From the NCBI GenBank assembly GCA_017308235.1, contig JAFKFL010000013.1:124001-188000 (forward strand): a stretch of 64,000 nt of DNA. Direction: 5' to 3'. Positions 15,860 through 24,348 of this stretch are shown here, one piece after another. This DNA is from Alphaproteobacteria bacterium. GTDB lineage: Bacteria > Pseudomonadota > Alphaproteobacteria > Reyranellales > Reyranellaceae. Positions within the stretch are counted from its first letter, which is position 1; the number at the start of each line of letters is the position of its first letter. Below the pieces are notes generated by a model. It made no database searches. It was given only the letters and a program-made list of their open reading frames with translations, and was not told the DNA's origin. A program made the translations under genes and the position numbers.

Positions 15860-18325
15860 TCAGGCGCCGATGGCGCGGAGCGCCGCGGGATGTGCCGCAG
15901 TGTCGATTCGCGCAAGCTGACGGATATCAGCCAGCGCCAGCAGATACGACACCACCGATTCGCCGCCGCAATTCTCGTTGGCACGATCGGGGTGCAATCC
16001 ATCGCGGCAACTGCCGGTCTCGGGATCGACGAGCTCGACCGACAGGTCGTTGCTACCGAGGAACCATGAGAACACCCGGTTTGCGATGGTTTTCCATTCG
16101 GCATCGTCGTCGGCGCGCCAGGCGGCCAGACAGGCGGCAATCGTCGCGGTGGCTTCCAGTGGCTGTTGATCGAAGATGCGAGGAGACTGCCTCAGCTCGC
16201 CGAAACCGGCCGTGCCGACGGGACGGAAATCGCCGGTCGATGCCGTTTGTTGCCTCATCAGCCAACGCAGCGATCTCAGCCCGGCGTCAACATAGGCCGG
16301 TGTGCGCATTGCCATGCCCGTGACGATCAATGCCTGGGGCAGGCGCGCATTGTCGTAAGCGAGGCCTTCCTCGAACCACCGCCAGTCCGGCGTCTCGACC
16401 GCGACCAGGCTAGAAAGAAGCCTTTCGGCAAGGACCCGACGGATGTCCCGGGCGCGGCGATCGTCGGGAACTACGGCGCAGTAGGCGTCGAGTCCCAGCA
16501 GCGTGAAGGCCGATGCGCGGGGAGAATCAAGGTTTTCCGCGACTGGGAGCGCCTCGGCGAACAAAACGCGCGCCCATCGACGCCGCGCGGGGCTGGCGTC
16601 GTTCCGCGCGCACTCGCCCAGCGCCCACAACGTCCGGCCGTGGCTGTCCGCCGAGCCGCTGTCCTCGAGCCACGACCGGTCGAACCCCATGAAGTTGCGA
16701 AATCTCCCGGTATCGGGATTCCACGCATGCTGTACGAAAGCGGCGAAGCGCGCCGTCAGCGTCTCCGAAATCGGCCGCTCGCCCGGCTCGTTGAGCGCGC
16801 AGGCCAACAACAAGGCGCGGGCATTGTCGTCCACGCAATAGCCGTGCGCGCGGTTGGGCACCGAATGCACGGCGTGCTGGAACAGGCCGGTATCGTCGCA
16901 CATCGACAGGAAATGCCCCAATCGCATGTCGGGCGCCGCGCGCTCGATCGGGTTCGACCGGTGGCCCTGCTGTACCGCAAGTTCGAATACGGCCCTGTAG
17001 CGCTCGGCGGTGCGCTGCCATGTCATCGACCGGCTGGCGGCATAGGCCCGCTCGCGCATTGCTTGCCGGCGGGGGCCGTCGGTGAGCAATTCCGCGATCT
17101 CGTGGCCGATCGCCGCCGCGTCGCTGAAGGGAACGAGAACGCCGCGGCCATCGGCCAAGAGCTCGCGCGCATGCCAATATGGCGTCGAGACCACCGGTTT
17201 GCCGAGCCCGAAGCTGTAGGCCAGCGTACCCGACGTCATCTGTGCTTCGTTGAGGTAGGGCGTCACGTAGACGTCGCTCATCGAGATGAACTCGAGCAGC
17301 GTAGCCTGGTCGACGAACTGGTCGAGAAACACGACGTGATCCTCAATGCCGAGCTTGCGCACGCGCGCCGTCAGGTTGTCGCGATAGGCCTCGCCCTGGT
17401 CGCGAACCAGGTTGGGATGCGTCGCGCCCAGCACGACATAGACCGTGTCCGGGCGCCTCTTCAGGATCCACGGCATGGCGTCGATCATGACCTCGATGCC
17501 CTTGCTCGGCGACAGCAGCCCGAAGGTCAGGATGACGGACCGGCCGCTGAATCCCAGTCTTGCCTTTGCCGTGTCCGGGGCGACGAAGGGAAAGTCCGGG
17601 ATGCCATGGGCGATGACCTCGATCTTGTCGGGTGGCACCCGATAGACGGTGGTCAGCAGCTCACGCGCCTTGTCGGCCATCACGACGACCTTGGCCGACG
17701 CTTCGATGATTCGCTCCATCACCGTGCGCTGGGCCGTGCTAGGGCTGGCCAGCACCGTGTGCAGGGTCGTGACGACGGGCATGCTGAGCCGCGTCAGTAA
17801 TTCGAGGATGTGAGCGCCGGCATCGCCGCCAAAAATTCCGAATTCGTGCTGCAGGCAGACAACGTCGAATCGACCGGCGTTCAACGTAGCTGCGGCGACC
17901 TCATACTCCCGAAGGTTATCGTCCCTGACCTCCCGAATGACCGATGAAGGATACTCATAGGTTCGGTCGCGGTCGGTCATCGCCACGATGCAGGTCTGCA
18001 GATCGGGTGCTGTGCTCAAGAGCGCATGGTGTAGGTCGGTCGTAAATGTTGCTATGCCGCAGCGGCGAGGCAACGAATTTCCAATCAGAGCAACTTTGCG
18101 GGACGGCGTCACGCGCGCGCGGGGAAAAACAGCCAGAGTGCTACCCTGGCAGGCTGAAGCGGAGTCGCGCGGCGCGGCGCCTTTCTTGAGCCCAGACTTG
18201 GCAACGAGTTGCGTCACCGCATCGTCGTTGTCCTTCCGTGCGGCGAGGTCCTGCTCCGCGGGGGCTTCCTGCATCCGGTTTGTCGCCGCAACGGTCGTTG
18301 TGGCCGTCGAAGGCTGATTCGGCAT
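15860..18325 (-). CDS. GT4 glycosyltransferase fused to an alpha/alpha-toroid domain
   Basis: 821 residues in two parts. Residues about 75-450 form a GT-B glycosyltransferase of family 4: KVALIGNSLPRRCGIATFTT (acceptor domain), LQHEFGIFGGDAG, the donor-domain strand VIAHGIPDFPF, ILTFGLLSPSKGIEVMIDAM, and the EX7E-type nucleotide-sugar region EAQMTSGTLAYSFGLGKPVV near residue 360. Residues about 460-810 are helical repeats with HGYCVDDNARALLLACAL, SGSADSHGRTLWALGECARN and WRWFEEGLAYDNARLPQALI, which resemble an (alpha/alpha)6 barrel as in glycan-processing enzymes. The first 70 residues are low complexity. With the GH130 partner it looks like a small mannan/oligosaccharide module. Cytoplasmic; no membrane helices. 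Confidence 0.88.
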   Translation of the reverse strand: MPNQPSTATTTVAATNRMQEAPAEQDLAARKDNDDAVTQLVAKSGLKKGAAPRDSASACQGSTLAVFPRARVTPSRKVALIGNSLPRRCGIATFTTDLHHALLSTAPDLQTCIVAMTDRDRTYEYPSSVIREVRDDNLREYEVAAATLNAGRFDVVCLQHEFGIFGGDAGAHILELLTRLSMPVVTTLHTVLASPSTAQRTVMERIIEASAKVVVMADKARELLTTVYRVPPDKIEVIAHGIPDFPFVAPDTAKARLGFSGRSVILTFGLLSPSKGIEVMIDAMPWILKRRPDTVYVVLGATHPNLVRDQGEAYRDNLTARVRKLGIEDHVVFLDQFVDQATLLEFISMSDVYVTPYLNEAQMTSGTLAYSFGLGKPVVSTPYWHARELLADGRGVLVPFSDAAAIGHEIAELLTDGPRRQAMRERAYAASRSMTWQRTAERYRAVFELAVQQGHRSNPIERAAPDMRLGHFLSMCDDTGLFQHAVHSVPNRAHGYCVDDNARALLLACALNEPGERPISETLTARFAAFVQHAWNPDTGRFRNFMGFDRSWLEDSGSADSHGRTLWALGECARNDASPARRRWARVLFAEALPVAENLDSPRASAFTLLGLDAYCAVVPDDRRARDIRRVLAERLLSSLVAVETPDWRWFEEGLAYDNARLPQALIVTGMAMRTPAYVDAGLRSLRWLMRQQTASTGDFRPVGTAGFGELRQSPRIFDQQPLEATATIAACLAAWRADDDAEWKTIANRVFSWFLGSNDLSVELVDPETGSCRDGLHPDRANENCGGESVVSYLLALADIRQLARIDTAAHPAALRAIGA

Positions 18326-18588
18326 GGGAACTCCTCATTATGGTTATTGGTAAGCACCCGCCGAAATGGATTTTGGTGAGGACCCGCCGAAGCGACCTTC
18401 GGTCGAGCGGTCCTTTCAACGAGATGGTGACCGGGACGGCCAGTTATCAGGGGGTCGGGGCAGCATATATTTCGCGCGCGTCAGTGTTTGCATTGGACAT
18501 TCCGACAAATGACGCGCCGATTATCGATCCCTCAAGGTTGCTTATTTGCCACGTAGAGGTTGGCTCGGCGGAACCTACGAGGAGGCAC

Positions 18589-18777
18589 GTGATCCGACGC
18601 GAAGAGAAGCTCGGTCGCATCGGAGGCGCGGCAATCGCCATTTGCGTCGTCGCGATCGCGTGGAGCAAGCCACCGGCATCGGTCAAAGAAACTGCGGACC
18701 GCCTAGTCGCCCTAAGGGCGCTGTTCGTCATCGGCTCCCATCTGGACTACGATAGCCCAGCAAGTAGCCACGGGTGA
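18589..18777 (+). CDS. Possible small single-span membrane protein
   Basis: A 62-codon frame from a GTG at 18589 with GAGGAGG just upstream (spacing of about 3, short). The product has a basic start (VIRREEKLGRIGG) and one hydrophobic segment (AAIAICVVAIAW) followed by a short polar tail. It lies 13 bp ahead of the MBL-fold gene in the same direction and could be a leader gene for it. The rest of 18326-18588 shows only two near-repeats of ACCCGCCGAA. Low certainty. Confidence 0.3.
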   Translation: MIRREEKLGRIGGAAIAICVVAIAWSKPPASVKETADRLVALRALFVIGSHLDYDSPASSHG

Positions 18778-18790
18778 GGAGACGCGAGCG

Positions 18791-19666
18791 ATGCGCACGA
18801 GTTTTTCTGTCAAGGACATGACCATCCACCGGATCGTCGAGCAGGAAAGCGGCTTCACACCGATGCTCGACTTCCTGCCGACATTGTCGAAAGAAACCCT
18901 CGGCGAGAATTTGGCTTGGCTGGCGCCCGGCGGCTATGACAGCGCGAGCGGGAATGTCGTGTTGTGCTTTCAGTCGTATGTCGTCAAGACGCCGCACCAT
19001 AACATCCTGGTCGATAGCTGCATCGGCAACGACAAGAACTTCCCGCTGCGGCCGGCGTGGAACAAGAAGACCGACGGCAACTGGATGAGTGCGCTGAAGG
19101 CTGCCGGCCTCGGCGTCGAGGACATCGATTTCGTGATGTGCACGCATCTGCACGGCGATCACGTCGGCTGGAACACGCGTCTGGAGAATGGCCGCTGGGT
19201 CCCGACCTTTCCGAAGGCGCGCTACCTGTTTTCAAAAAAAGAATACACCTATTGGAGCGAGATCCATCGGAAGACGCCGCTCGACCAGATCACCGACAGC
19301 GTGCTGCCGATCATCGAGGCCAATCGGGCCGAATTGGTCACCAGCGATCACTCTCTCAACGACCATATCCGATTGAGCCCGACCCCGGGCCACACGCCCG
19401 ACCATTTCGCGGTCTGCGCCGGCAAGGGCGGCGACGCCGCGGTGTTCACCGGCGATCTGATCCATTCGCCGATCCAGGCCCGCTATCCCGAATTGGTCAT
19501 GCGCGTCGACACCGACCGCGACCAGGCTGTCCAGACGCGCCGGAATTTCTTCGAGCGCTACTGCGACACCGACACGTTGTGCTGCACCATGCACTTCCCG
19601 TCGCCCTCGGTCGGCCATATCAAGCGCTGGGATGACGGCTTCCGTCTGGAATACGCGAAGGACTGA
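18791..19666 (+). CDS. MBL-fold metallohydrolase
   Basis: 291 residues with the zinc-binding motif THLHGDHVGW (His119, His121, Asp123, His124), later ligands in TPGHTPDHFAV and FTGDLIHSPI, and a C-terminal His in CTMHFPSPSVGHI. These identify a complete dinuclear-zinc metallo-beta-lactamase-fold hydrolase of the lactonase/AttM-like branch, close to those often annotated only as MBL fold. GAGGAG stands upstream of the ATG. No signal peptide, so it is cytoplasmic. The substrate cannot be told from sequence; a lactone or thioester is possible. Confidence 0.9.
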   Translation: MRTSFSVKDMTIHRIVEQESGFTPMLDFLPTLSKETLGENLAWLAPGGYDSASGNVVLCFQSYVVKTPHHNILVDSCIGNDKNFPLRPAWNKKTDGNWMSALKAAGLGVEDIDFVMCTHLHGDHVGWNTRLENGRWVPTFPKARYLFSKKEYTYWSEIHRKTPLDQITDSVLPIIEANRAELVTSDHSLNDHIRLSPTPGHTPDHFAVCAGKGGDAAVFTGDLIHSPIQARYPELVMRVDTDRDQAVQTRRNFFERYCDTDTLCCTMHFPSPSVGHIKRWDDGFRLEYAKD

Positions 19667-19676
19667 AGATGGCGAA

Positions 19677-19696
19677 CCGCCGTGCTTGCACGGCGG
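19677..19696. terminator. Hairpin between convergent genes
   Basis: A perfect 9-bp stem (19677-19685 with 19688-19696) with a 2-base gap as loop, 10 bases after the MBL gene stop and 9 bases before the tauD stop on the other strand. It could end transcription from both sides, although no clear T-run follows. Confidence 0.5.
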
Positions 19697-19705
19697 ACCT
19701 GTCTC

Positions 19706-20587
19706 TCAGTAGGGACGGTCGCCACGTACCAGCATCCGATACAGTCGGCGATGCTTGCTGTGATCGTAATCGAAGCCGGCTTTATGCAATGACGCGCGGT
19801 CATCGATGATCAGCAGATCGCCCTTTTTATGCTCGTGCGTATAGCAAAATTGCGGCTGCGTGATCCTATCGGTCAAATCCTGCAGAAAATCCTGGGTTTC
19901 TTCGGGTGACATGCCGGTGACCGTCTCGGTCTTGGCCTTGTGAAACCACGCAGCCTTGGTGCCGGTCTCCGGGTGGGTGCGGACCAAGGGATGTACCGTC
20001 GGCGGTTTCGTCGCTTCGAGCTGGGCCTTCACGATATCCGGATTGCCTGTCTTCATCCGTGCGCTGCTGATCAGCGTATTCTCGGTCTTCGCGTCGGCGA
20101 TCTTCAGTTTCACGTCGTCTGGAAGCGCTTCGTAGGCGGCACGCGAGTTGCAAACCGATGTCCCGCCACCCTTGTCCGGCGCTGCCACCGCATACAGCAT
20201 GGTGAACTTGGGCGGCAATTCCTGGTTGGTGTGGTCGGTGTGCCAGGTGGCATTGCCGCCGACTTTTGCCGGCTGACCCCTGCTGTCTTTGTGACGGTTG
20301 TCGAGCACACTGATCAACGGAAATCCGTCGACAAGATAGCGCCGGTTCTGGTCCTCCATCAGCTCGCCGAACATCTCTCCAGCGGCTTGCAACTGGCCTG
20401 GGGTGAGATGCTCTTGCCCACGAATCACAAGGACCACGTTTTCGACGACAGCGTCGTAGAGCTTCTTCTGCGTTGCACCGTCGATGGGGTGCGCGAGGTC
20501 GATACCTGTGACGATGGCGCCGATGTGCTCTTTCACCTTCTCAATCTTCACGGCCTGGGTGGGAATACTCGACGCGGCAGCGCTCAT
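19706..20587 (-). CDS. TauD/TfdA-family Fe(II)/2-oxoglutarate dioxygenase
   Basis: 293 residues from the ATG at 20587; an in-frame ATG five codons earlier is rejected because the GAGGAG ribosome site lies between them. The facial triad is visible: His116 and Asp118 in WHTDHTNQ and the distal His in DDRASLHKAGFDY, with the 2-oxoglutarate-binding Arg in HRRLYRML. The family hydroxylates small molecules such as taurine, 2,4-D or pyrimidines; YLVDGFPLISVLDN and YAVAAPDKGGGTSVCNSRAA place it in the TauD branch, but nothing near it (no ssu/tau transporter) fixes the substrate. It follows a 46-codon gene by overlap. Confidence 0.9.
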   Translation of the reverse strand: MSAAASSIPTQAVKIEKVKEHIGAIVTGIDLAHPIDGATQKKLYDAVVENVVLVIRGQEHLTPGQLQAAGEMFGELMEDQNRRYLVDGFPLISVLDNRHKDSRGQPAKVGGNATWHTDHTNQELPPKFTMLYAVAAPDKGGGTSVCNSRAAYEALPDDVKLKIADAKTENTLISSARMKTGNPDIVKAQLEATKPPTVHPLVRTHPETGTKAAWFHKAKTETVTGMSPEETQDFLQDLTDRITQPQFCYTHEHKKGDLLIIDDRASLHKAGFDYDHSKHRRLYRMLVRGDRPY

Positions 20588-20598
20588 GATCTGGCTCC

Positions 20599-20739
20599 TC
20601 ATTTCTTGACGCGCAGATTGTGGCGGGCGCGTCCAGCATTGCGGAAAACCACTTTCGCCGACAGCATCAGCCGAATGTTCGCATCTATCAAGTATTGCCC
20701 GATAACCGCGTCGCGCCTGGCCTTGAGCTCGTCGCTCAT
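20599..20739 (-). CDS. 46-residue protein translationally linked to the TauD gene
   Basis: A short frame from the ATG at 20739 to the TGA at 20599-20601. The sequence is MSDELKARRDAVIGQYLIDA, then NIRLMLSAKVVFRNAGRARH and NLRVKK: charged, helical, no signal peptide. GAGGAG touches the start (no more than 3 bases away), and another AGGAAG stands farther upstream. The stop lies inside the sequence that serves as ribosome site for tauD, so ribosomes ending here are well placed to start on tauD. No family recognised. It could be a small accessory or leader protein for the dioxygenase. Confidence 0.55.
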   Translation of the reverse strand: MSDELKARRDAVIGQYLIDANIRLMLSAKVVFRNAGRARHNLRVKK

Positions 20740-20900
20740 CTCCTCGGATTTCTTCCTATCCTTCGAAGGGCCGACTATGCTTGCCGCCCATCGAGGTCAC
20801 GCGGCAGGATCAACGCATGCGCTGGAAAGGAACGTCCCGAAAGGCTGGCGAACGCGTGCGGGTTGGACGGCGCGCGATCAGCCCACCGAGCGTGCCTTCG

Positions 20901-21233
20901 ATGACGGACCCGGACCAGCCCACACAGGCAAGTGGTTCCGCTGGCGACTCTGATCAGCCGCCGCCGCTGATCGACCGCCATGCGGTCCAGTATCTCGATC
21001 GCGTGCGCGCCATTTTCCGTCCAACGAGCACCGACGAATTGGAGCCAGGCCTCGAGCGCTTCATCGGCCGGGAGGACATTTTTCGACACGTCGGCAAAGC
21101 CGATATGGCATCCCACGGGGAGCAGCCAATGATGCAATGCCCGTCGCATTGGCCCAACGGCGTGACCTGGGTGCCGATCTGCGATCTGGAAATATTGGAG
21201 ATACTCGACGATCAGGACGTTCGAGCGGGCTGA
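20901..21233 (+). CDS. Hypothetical protein, weakly supported
   Basis: 110 codons from the ATG at 20901 (the frame stays open back to 20781). The middle reads like a folded protein (HAVQYLDRVRAIFRPTSTDE, LEPGLERFIGREDIFRHVGK), with a Pro/Gln-rich start. No ribosome site is obvious and the opposite strand is also open here, so either strand, or neither, may be coding. No domain recognised. It ends 84 bp before the LLM gene. Confidence 0.33.
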   Translation: MTDPDQPTQASGSAGDSDQPPPLIDRHAVQYLDRVRAIFRPTSTDELEPGLERFIGREDIFRHVGKADMASHGEQPMMQCPSHWPNGVTWVPICDLEILEILDDQDVRAG

Positions 21234-21317
21234 TGAAAAAGAAACGCCTTCCAGGAGTGGGAGAGCGGGTGACGTCGGCCGGCAATCATTCATCGCCGTC
21301 GCGGGGAGGAAAATGTC

Positions 21318-22283
21318 ATGCAGATCGGCTTCAACGTGCCCACCACGGGTCCACTGATCGAGCCGGACAGCCTGGTCCGGATCGTCACGGAAGGGGAGGC
21401 GCTGGGCTTCGACTACGTCACGATCAGCGACCACATCATGGTGCCGCGCAATCTGGAGTCGAAATATCCCTATACCGGGAGCGGTGAGTTCCCGGCCGGC
21501 GCCTCGGCTGCGTGGCTCGAGCAACTGACGACCGCGGCCTATATCGCCGCGCTGACGAAGAAGCTTCGCTTCGTCCTGTCGGTCATGGTGGTGCCGCATC
21601 GCCCGGCCGTGCTGACCGCCAAGGTGCTGTCCACCATCGACTACCTCTCCAAGGGCCGCCTGACGTTGGGCATCGGTGTCGGCTGGTGCCGGGAAGAGTT
21701 CGAGGCAATCGGCGCCGCTCCCTTCGACGATCGTGGCAACGTGACCGACGAATGGATGGCCGCGTGCCGGGAGCTGTGGTCGGCCGAAGCGCCGAAATTC
21801 GACGGCAAGTATGTGAGCTTCGACGATGTCGTGTTCACGCCCAAGCCGGTGCAGCGGCCGATTCCGATCTGGGTGGGCGGGGAAAGTGCACCGGCGCTCC
21901 GTCGCACCGTCCGCTATGCCCAGGGCTGGTATCCGGTGGGCACGAACGCGCAGCACCCGATGAACACCGCCCCGACCTTCAGACGGGAGTTGGAACGCTT
22001 CCACGAGTTCTGCAAACGCGGTGACCGCGACCCGAGGGAGATCACTCTGGCCTATCGGGTCCTTTCCGGTCCAGGCGTGCGTCCGCGCGGGAGCATCGAG
22101 GGCGAGTCTGAGCTGTTCACGGGCGGCGACTCCGATTGGGTCGGGGATATCAGGCGGCTTCAGGATTTCGGTGTCACCTCGGTCGACGTGCGGCTGTTCG
22201 GCTACGGCGAGGCGCAGACCCTGCAGGGCACGATCGACAACATGCATCGCTTCCGCGACGGCGTGCTGTCCAAGCTTGGCTGA
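21318..22283 (+). CDS. LLM-class flavin-dependent oxidoreductase (TIGR03619-type)
   Basis: 321 residues with the luciferase-like monooxygenase TIM-barrel pattern: MQIGFNVPTTGPL, the EALGFDYVTISDHIMVPRN segment, LRFVLSVMVVPHRPAVLTAK, LTLGIGVGWCREEFEAIG and IPIWVGGESAPALRRTVRYA. These signatures are typical of the F420-dependent branch; whether it uses F420 or FMN cannot be decided here. GGAGG lies upstream of the ATG. An MFS gene starts 19 bp after its stop, so the two probably form an operon for uptake and oxidation, or export, of one small molecule. Confidence 0.9.
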   Translation: MQIGFNVPTTGPLIEPDSLVRIVTEGEALGFDYVTISDHIMVPRNLESKYPYTGSGEFPAGASAAWLEQLTTAAYIAALTKKLRFVLSVMVVPHRPAVLTAKVLSTIDYLSKGRLTLGIGVGWCREEFEAIGAAPFDDRGNVTDEWMAACRELWSAEAPKFDGKYVSFDDVVFTPKPVQRPIPIWVGGESAPALRRTVRYAQGWYPVGTNAQHPMNTAPTFRRELERFHEFCKRGDRDPREITLAYRVLSGPGVRPRGSIEGESELFTGGDSDWVGDIRRLQDFGVTSVDVRLFGYGEAQTLQGTIDNMHRFRDGVLSKLG

Positions 22284-22302
22284 GGCCCGGAGCGTTCCCC
22301 GG

Positions 22303-23514
22303 ATGCTGGCTCGGGTGACTTTTCCGCTGGCCGCGGCGAATTTCATGAATCAGGCCGCGCGCACCGTCATGGCGATCGTCGGTCCGGTGCTCGCCGTCGA
22401 GCTCGGCCTGTCCGCCGTCGAGCTGGGCGTGCTGGCAGCCTGTCTGTTCGCCGGCTATGCGGTCGTGCAGCTGCCGCTCGGCGTCGCACTCGATGCGTTT
22501 GGCCCACGCCGCGTGCAGGCCGTGCTGATGTCGCTGGCGGCCATCGGCTTCGCGATATTTGCGCTGTCGCCGGGCTTTGCGGGCCTCGTATTGGCGCGGA
22601 TCGTCGTGGGTGTCGGGATCTCGGCTGGCCTGATGGCGGTGATCAAGGGGCACGCCGACTGGTTCGAACGCCATCGGGTCGCGCACGTGACCGGCATCGC
22701 CTCGGCGATCGGCGCGCTCGGCAGTACGCTCACGACGTCCCCCGTCCAGGCCATGCTGCCGACGCTCGGCTGGCGCGGCGTCTTCTGGGCGTTGTGCCTG
22801 CTGGCGCTTGCGGTGGCGATCTGGATCTTCCTGTCGGTGCCTGACAAGCCACGGCCGCCGGGGCCGGCGCGAACCCTGCGCGGCGACATCGCGTTGAGTG
22901 GTCGCATTCTCGCTTCGCGGACCTTTTGGCGGTTCGGTCCGGCGGTCTCGACGCTGTCGATGTTCAACTTCGCCTATTTGGGCCTTTGGGCGGGTCCCTG
23001 GTTGCGCGACGTGGCCGGCATGGACGGCCCGGCCCGGGCCAGCGTGCTGTTCTTCTACACCTTCGCGATGATCGCGGGCAGCATGCTCACCGGCAGCGCC
23101 GCCAGCCGGGCGGCCGCAGCCGGCCTGCCGCGTTTCCTCATTCCGATCGTGTCGCTCGCCGGCCTGGTCTTGCTGCAGGCCGGCCTGATGCTGCAGCCGA
23201 GCCAGCCCGCCGTCGTCCTCGTGCTTTGGCTTGGTATGGCGGTGTTCGGTGCGGCCGGCGCGGTGGGCTATATCGTGATATGCCAGATGTTTCCGCCCGA
23301 GCAGACCGGGCGGGTATCGACGGCCGTAAACACGCTGTCGCTCGGCGGTGCGTTCCTGATCCAGGCGGCGATCGGTTGGATTCTCGATCTTTGGCCGCGT
23401 ACCGCTTCGGGTGGGTGGGATCCGGATGGCTATAGCTGGGCGCTGGGGTTGACTGTGGCGCTTCAGGCGATCGCGGCGCTCGTGATGGCCACTGCCCCGC
23501 GACGTGGGCACTGA
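22303..23514 (+). CDS. Major facilitator superfamily transporter
   Basis: 403 residues from the ATG at 22303, predicted 12 membrane helices. AGYAVVQLPLGVALDAFGPR is the loop 2-3 signature (G-x-x-x-D-x-x-G-x-R type), and the repeat halves divide near the charged linker VPDKPRPPGPARTLRGD. The frame is open 94 codons upstream, but that part is a shadow of the LLM gene. The substrate is unknown; pairing with the LLM enzyme suggests a shared compound. Confidence 0.88.
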   Translation: MLARVTFPLAAANFMNQAARTVMAIVGPVLAVELGLSAVELGVLAACLFAGYAVVQLPLGVALDAFGPRRVQAVLMSLAAIGFAIFALSPGFAGLVLARIVVGVGISAGLMAVIKGHADWFERHRVAHVTGIASAIGALGSTLTTSPVQAMLPTLGWRGVFWALCLLALAVAIWIFLSVPDKPRPPGPARTLRGDIALSGRILASRTFWRFGPAVSTLSMFNFAYLGLWAGPWLRDVAGMDGPARASVLFFYTFAMIAGSMLTGSAASRAAAAGLPRFLIPIVSLAGLVLLQAGLMLQPSQPAVVLVLWLGMAVFGAAGAVGYIVICQMFPPEQTGRVSTAVNTLSLGGAFLIQAAIGWILDLWPRTASGGWDPDGYSWALGLTVALQAIAALVMATAPRRGH

Positions 23515-23684
23515 TGGGCCCTGCGCGGTCCGGCTGGGTTCCTGCGATGCCCCTTGCTCCTGTACTTCGCTTTACGGAGCCGTCGTTTTAGCGGCCGGCC
23601 AGTCTGTGAAGTAGGTCACAGTATCCCCGTGCTCTTCTGTCCTAAGGTTGCCTTGAAGCTCGACAAGGTCCTTTGGAGACGCCC

Positions 23685-23951
23685 ATGGAAACCATGCTCG
23701 CAAGGTCTCGCAGTCTACCGAACGAGATATCTGCGAACTCGACCAAGCCTGTCGCCGGAATTGCAATGAGGTTGTGGCGCTACCTCGTGGGATCCGCGAC
23801 CACGAAGAAGATCAGAGTCACCCAGACAAGTGACGAGCTCTACTACGATAGGCAACTCGCCAAGAGAGTCTTGGACGACAACGCCAGGCAGTCGCTGGGC
23901 GTCTTCGATGCCCGCATTCCACCGTATTACGGCGGCGGTTCCTCGATCTAG
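23685..23951 (+). CDS. Small hypothetical protein
   Basis: 88 residues from the ATG at 23685, chosen for GGAG at 23675-23678. The C-terminal half reads like a conserved short domain (DELYYDRQLAKRVLDDNARQ, then SLGVFDARIPPYYGGGSSI). No signal peptide or membrane segment. No family recognised. Confidence 0.4.
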   Translation: METMLARSRSLPNEISANSTKPVAGIAMRLWRYLVGSATTKKIRVTQTSDELYYDRQLAKRVLDDNARQSLGVFDARIPPYYGGGSSI

Positions 23952-24348
23952 CCGAGGCGTGGTGTGCGGATCTGCGAAGAGGGTTACCGCCGCGCCGTGA
24001 GACTGCGGCGATCTGCTGAGCTGCGATCAGCGCGGCGCTGTGATCGCCGGACCATTGATGGAATGGAAATCGCACCGCCGCAGTTCGTGACAAACCGAGG
24101 TCCAGAAACGTCTTCGATCAAATAGTTTCTGACGCCCACTTTCGTTCCTCTCGGAAGGGTTGATCGGCGCTGGGAAGTCGGCGTTCCAGCGACGTTGGAC
24201 GTTCATTGCCCGGTCACCGGCTCCTCGACGGTTTCTCCGCAGCCGAGTTCGCCTTGGTTCTGCCGATTGTGGCGTAGAGACTCTTCGCGATCAGGTGCCA
24301 AGGAGTGCCTATCTTAAGTCAGAAACCCCACGACAGGAGTGACACGCC
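23952..24348 (+). other. Intergenic stretch
   Basis: About 400 bases before the PLP-enzyme gene with no convincing frame. It should include that gene's promoter; I see no operator or riboswitch-like fold that I can support. Confidence 0.4.

Noticed and set aside
16166..17800. A 544-codon plus-strand open frame
   Set aside because: Antisense to the GT4 gene; no domain, no ribosome site.
20775..22346. A 523-codon minus-strand open frame
   Set aside because: Mostly antisense to the LLM oxidoreductase; only its far end, over 20800-21230, is ambiguous.
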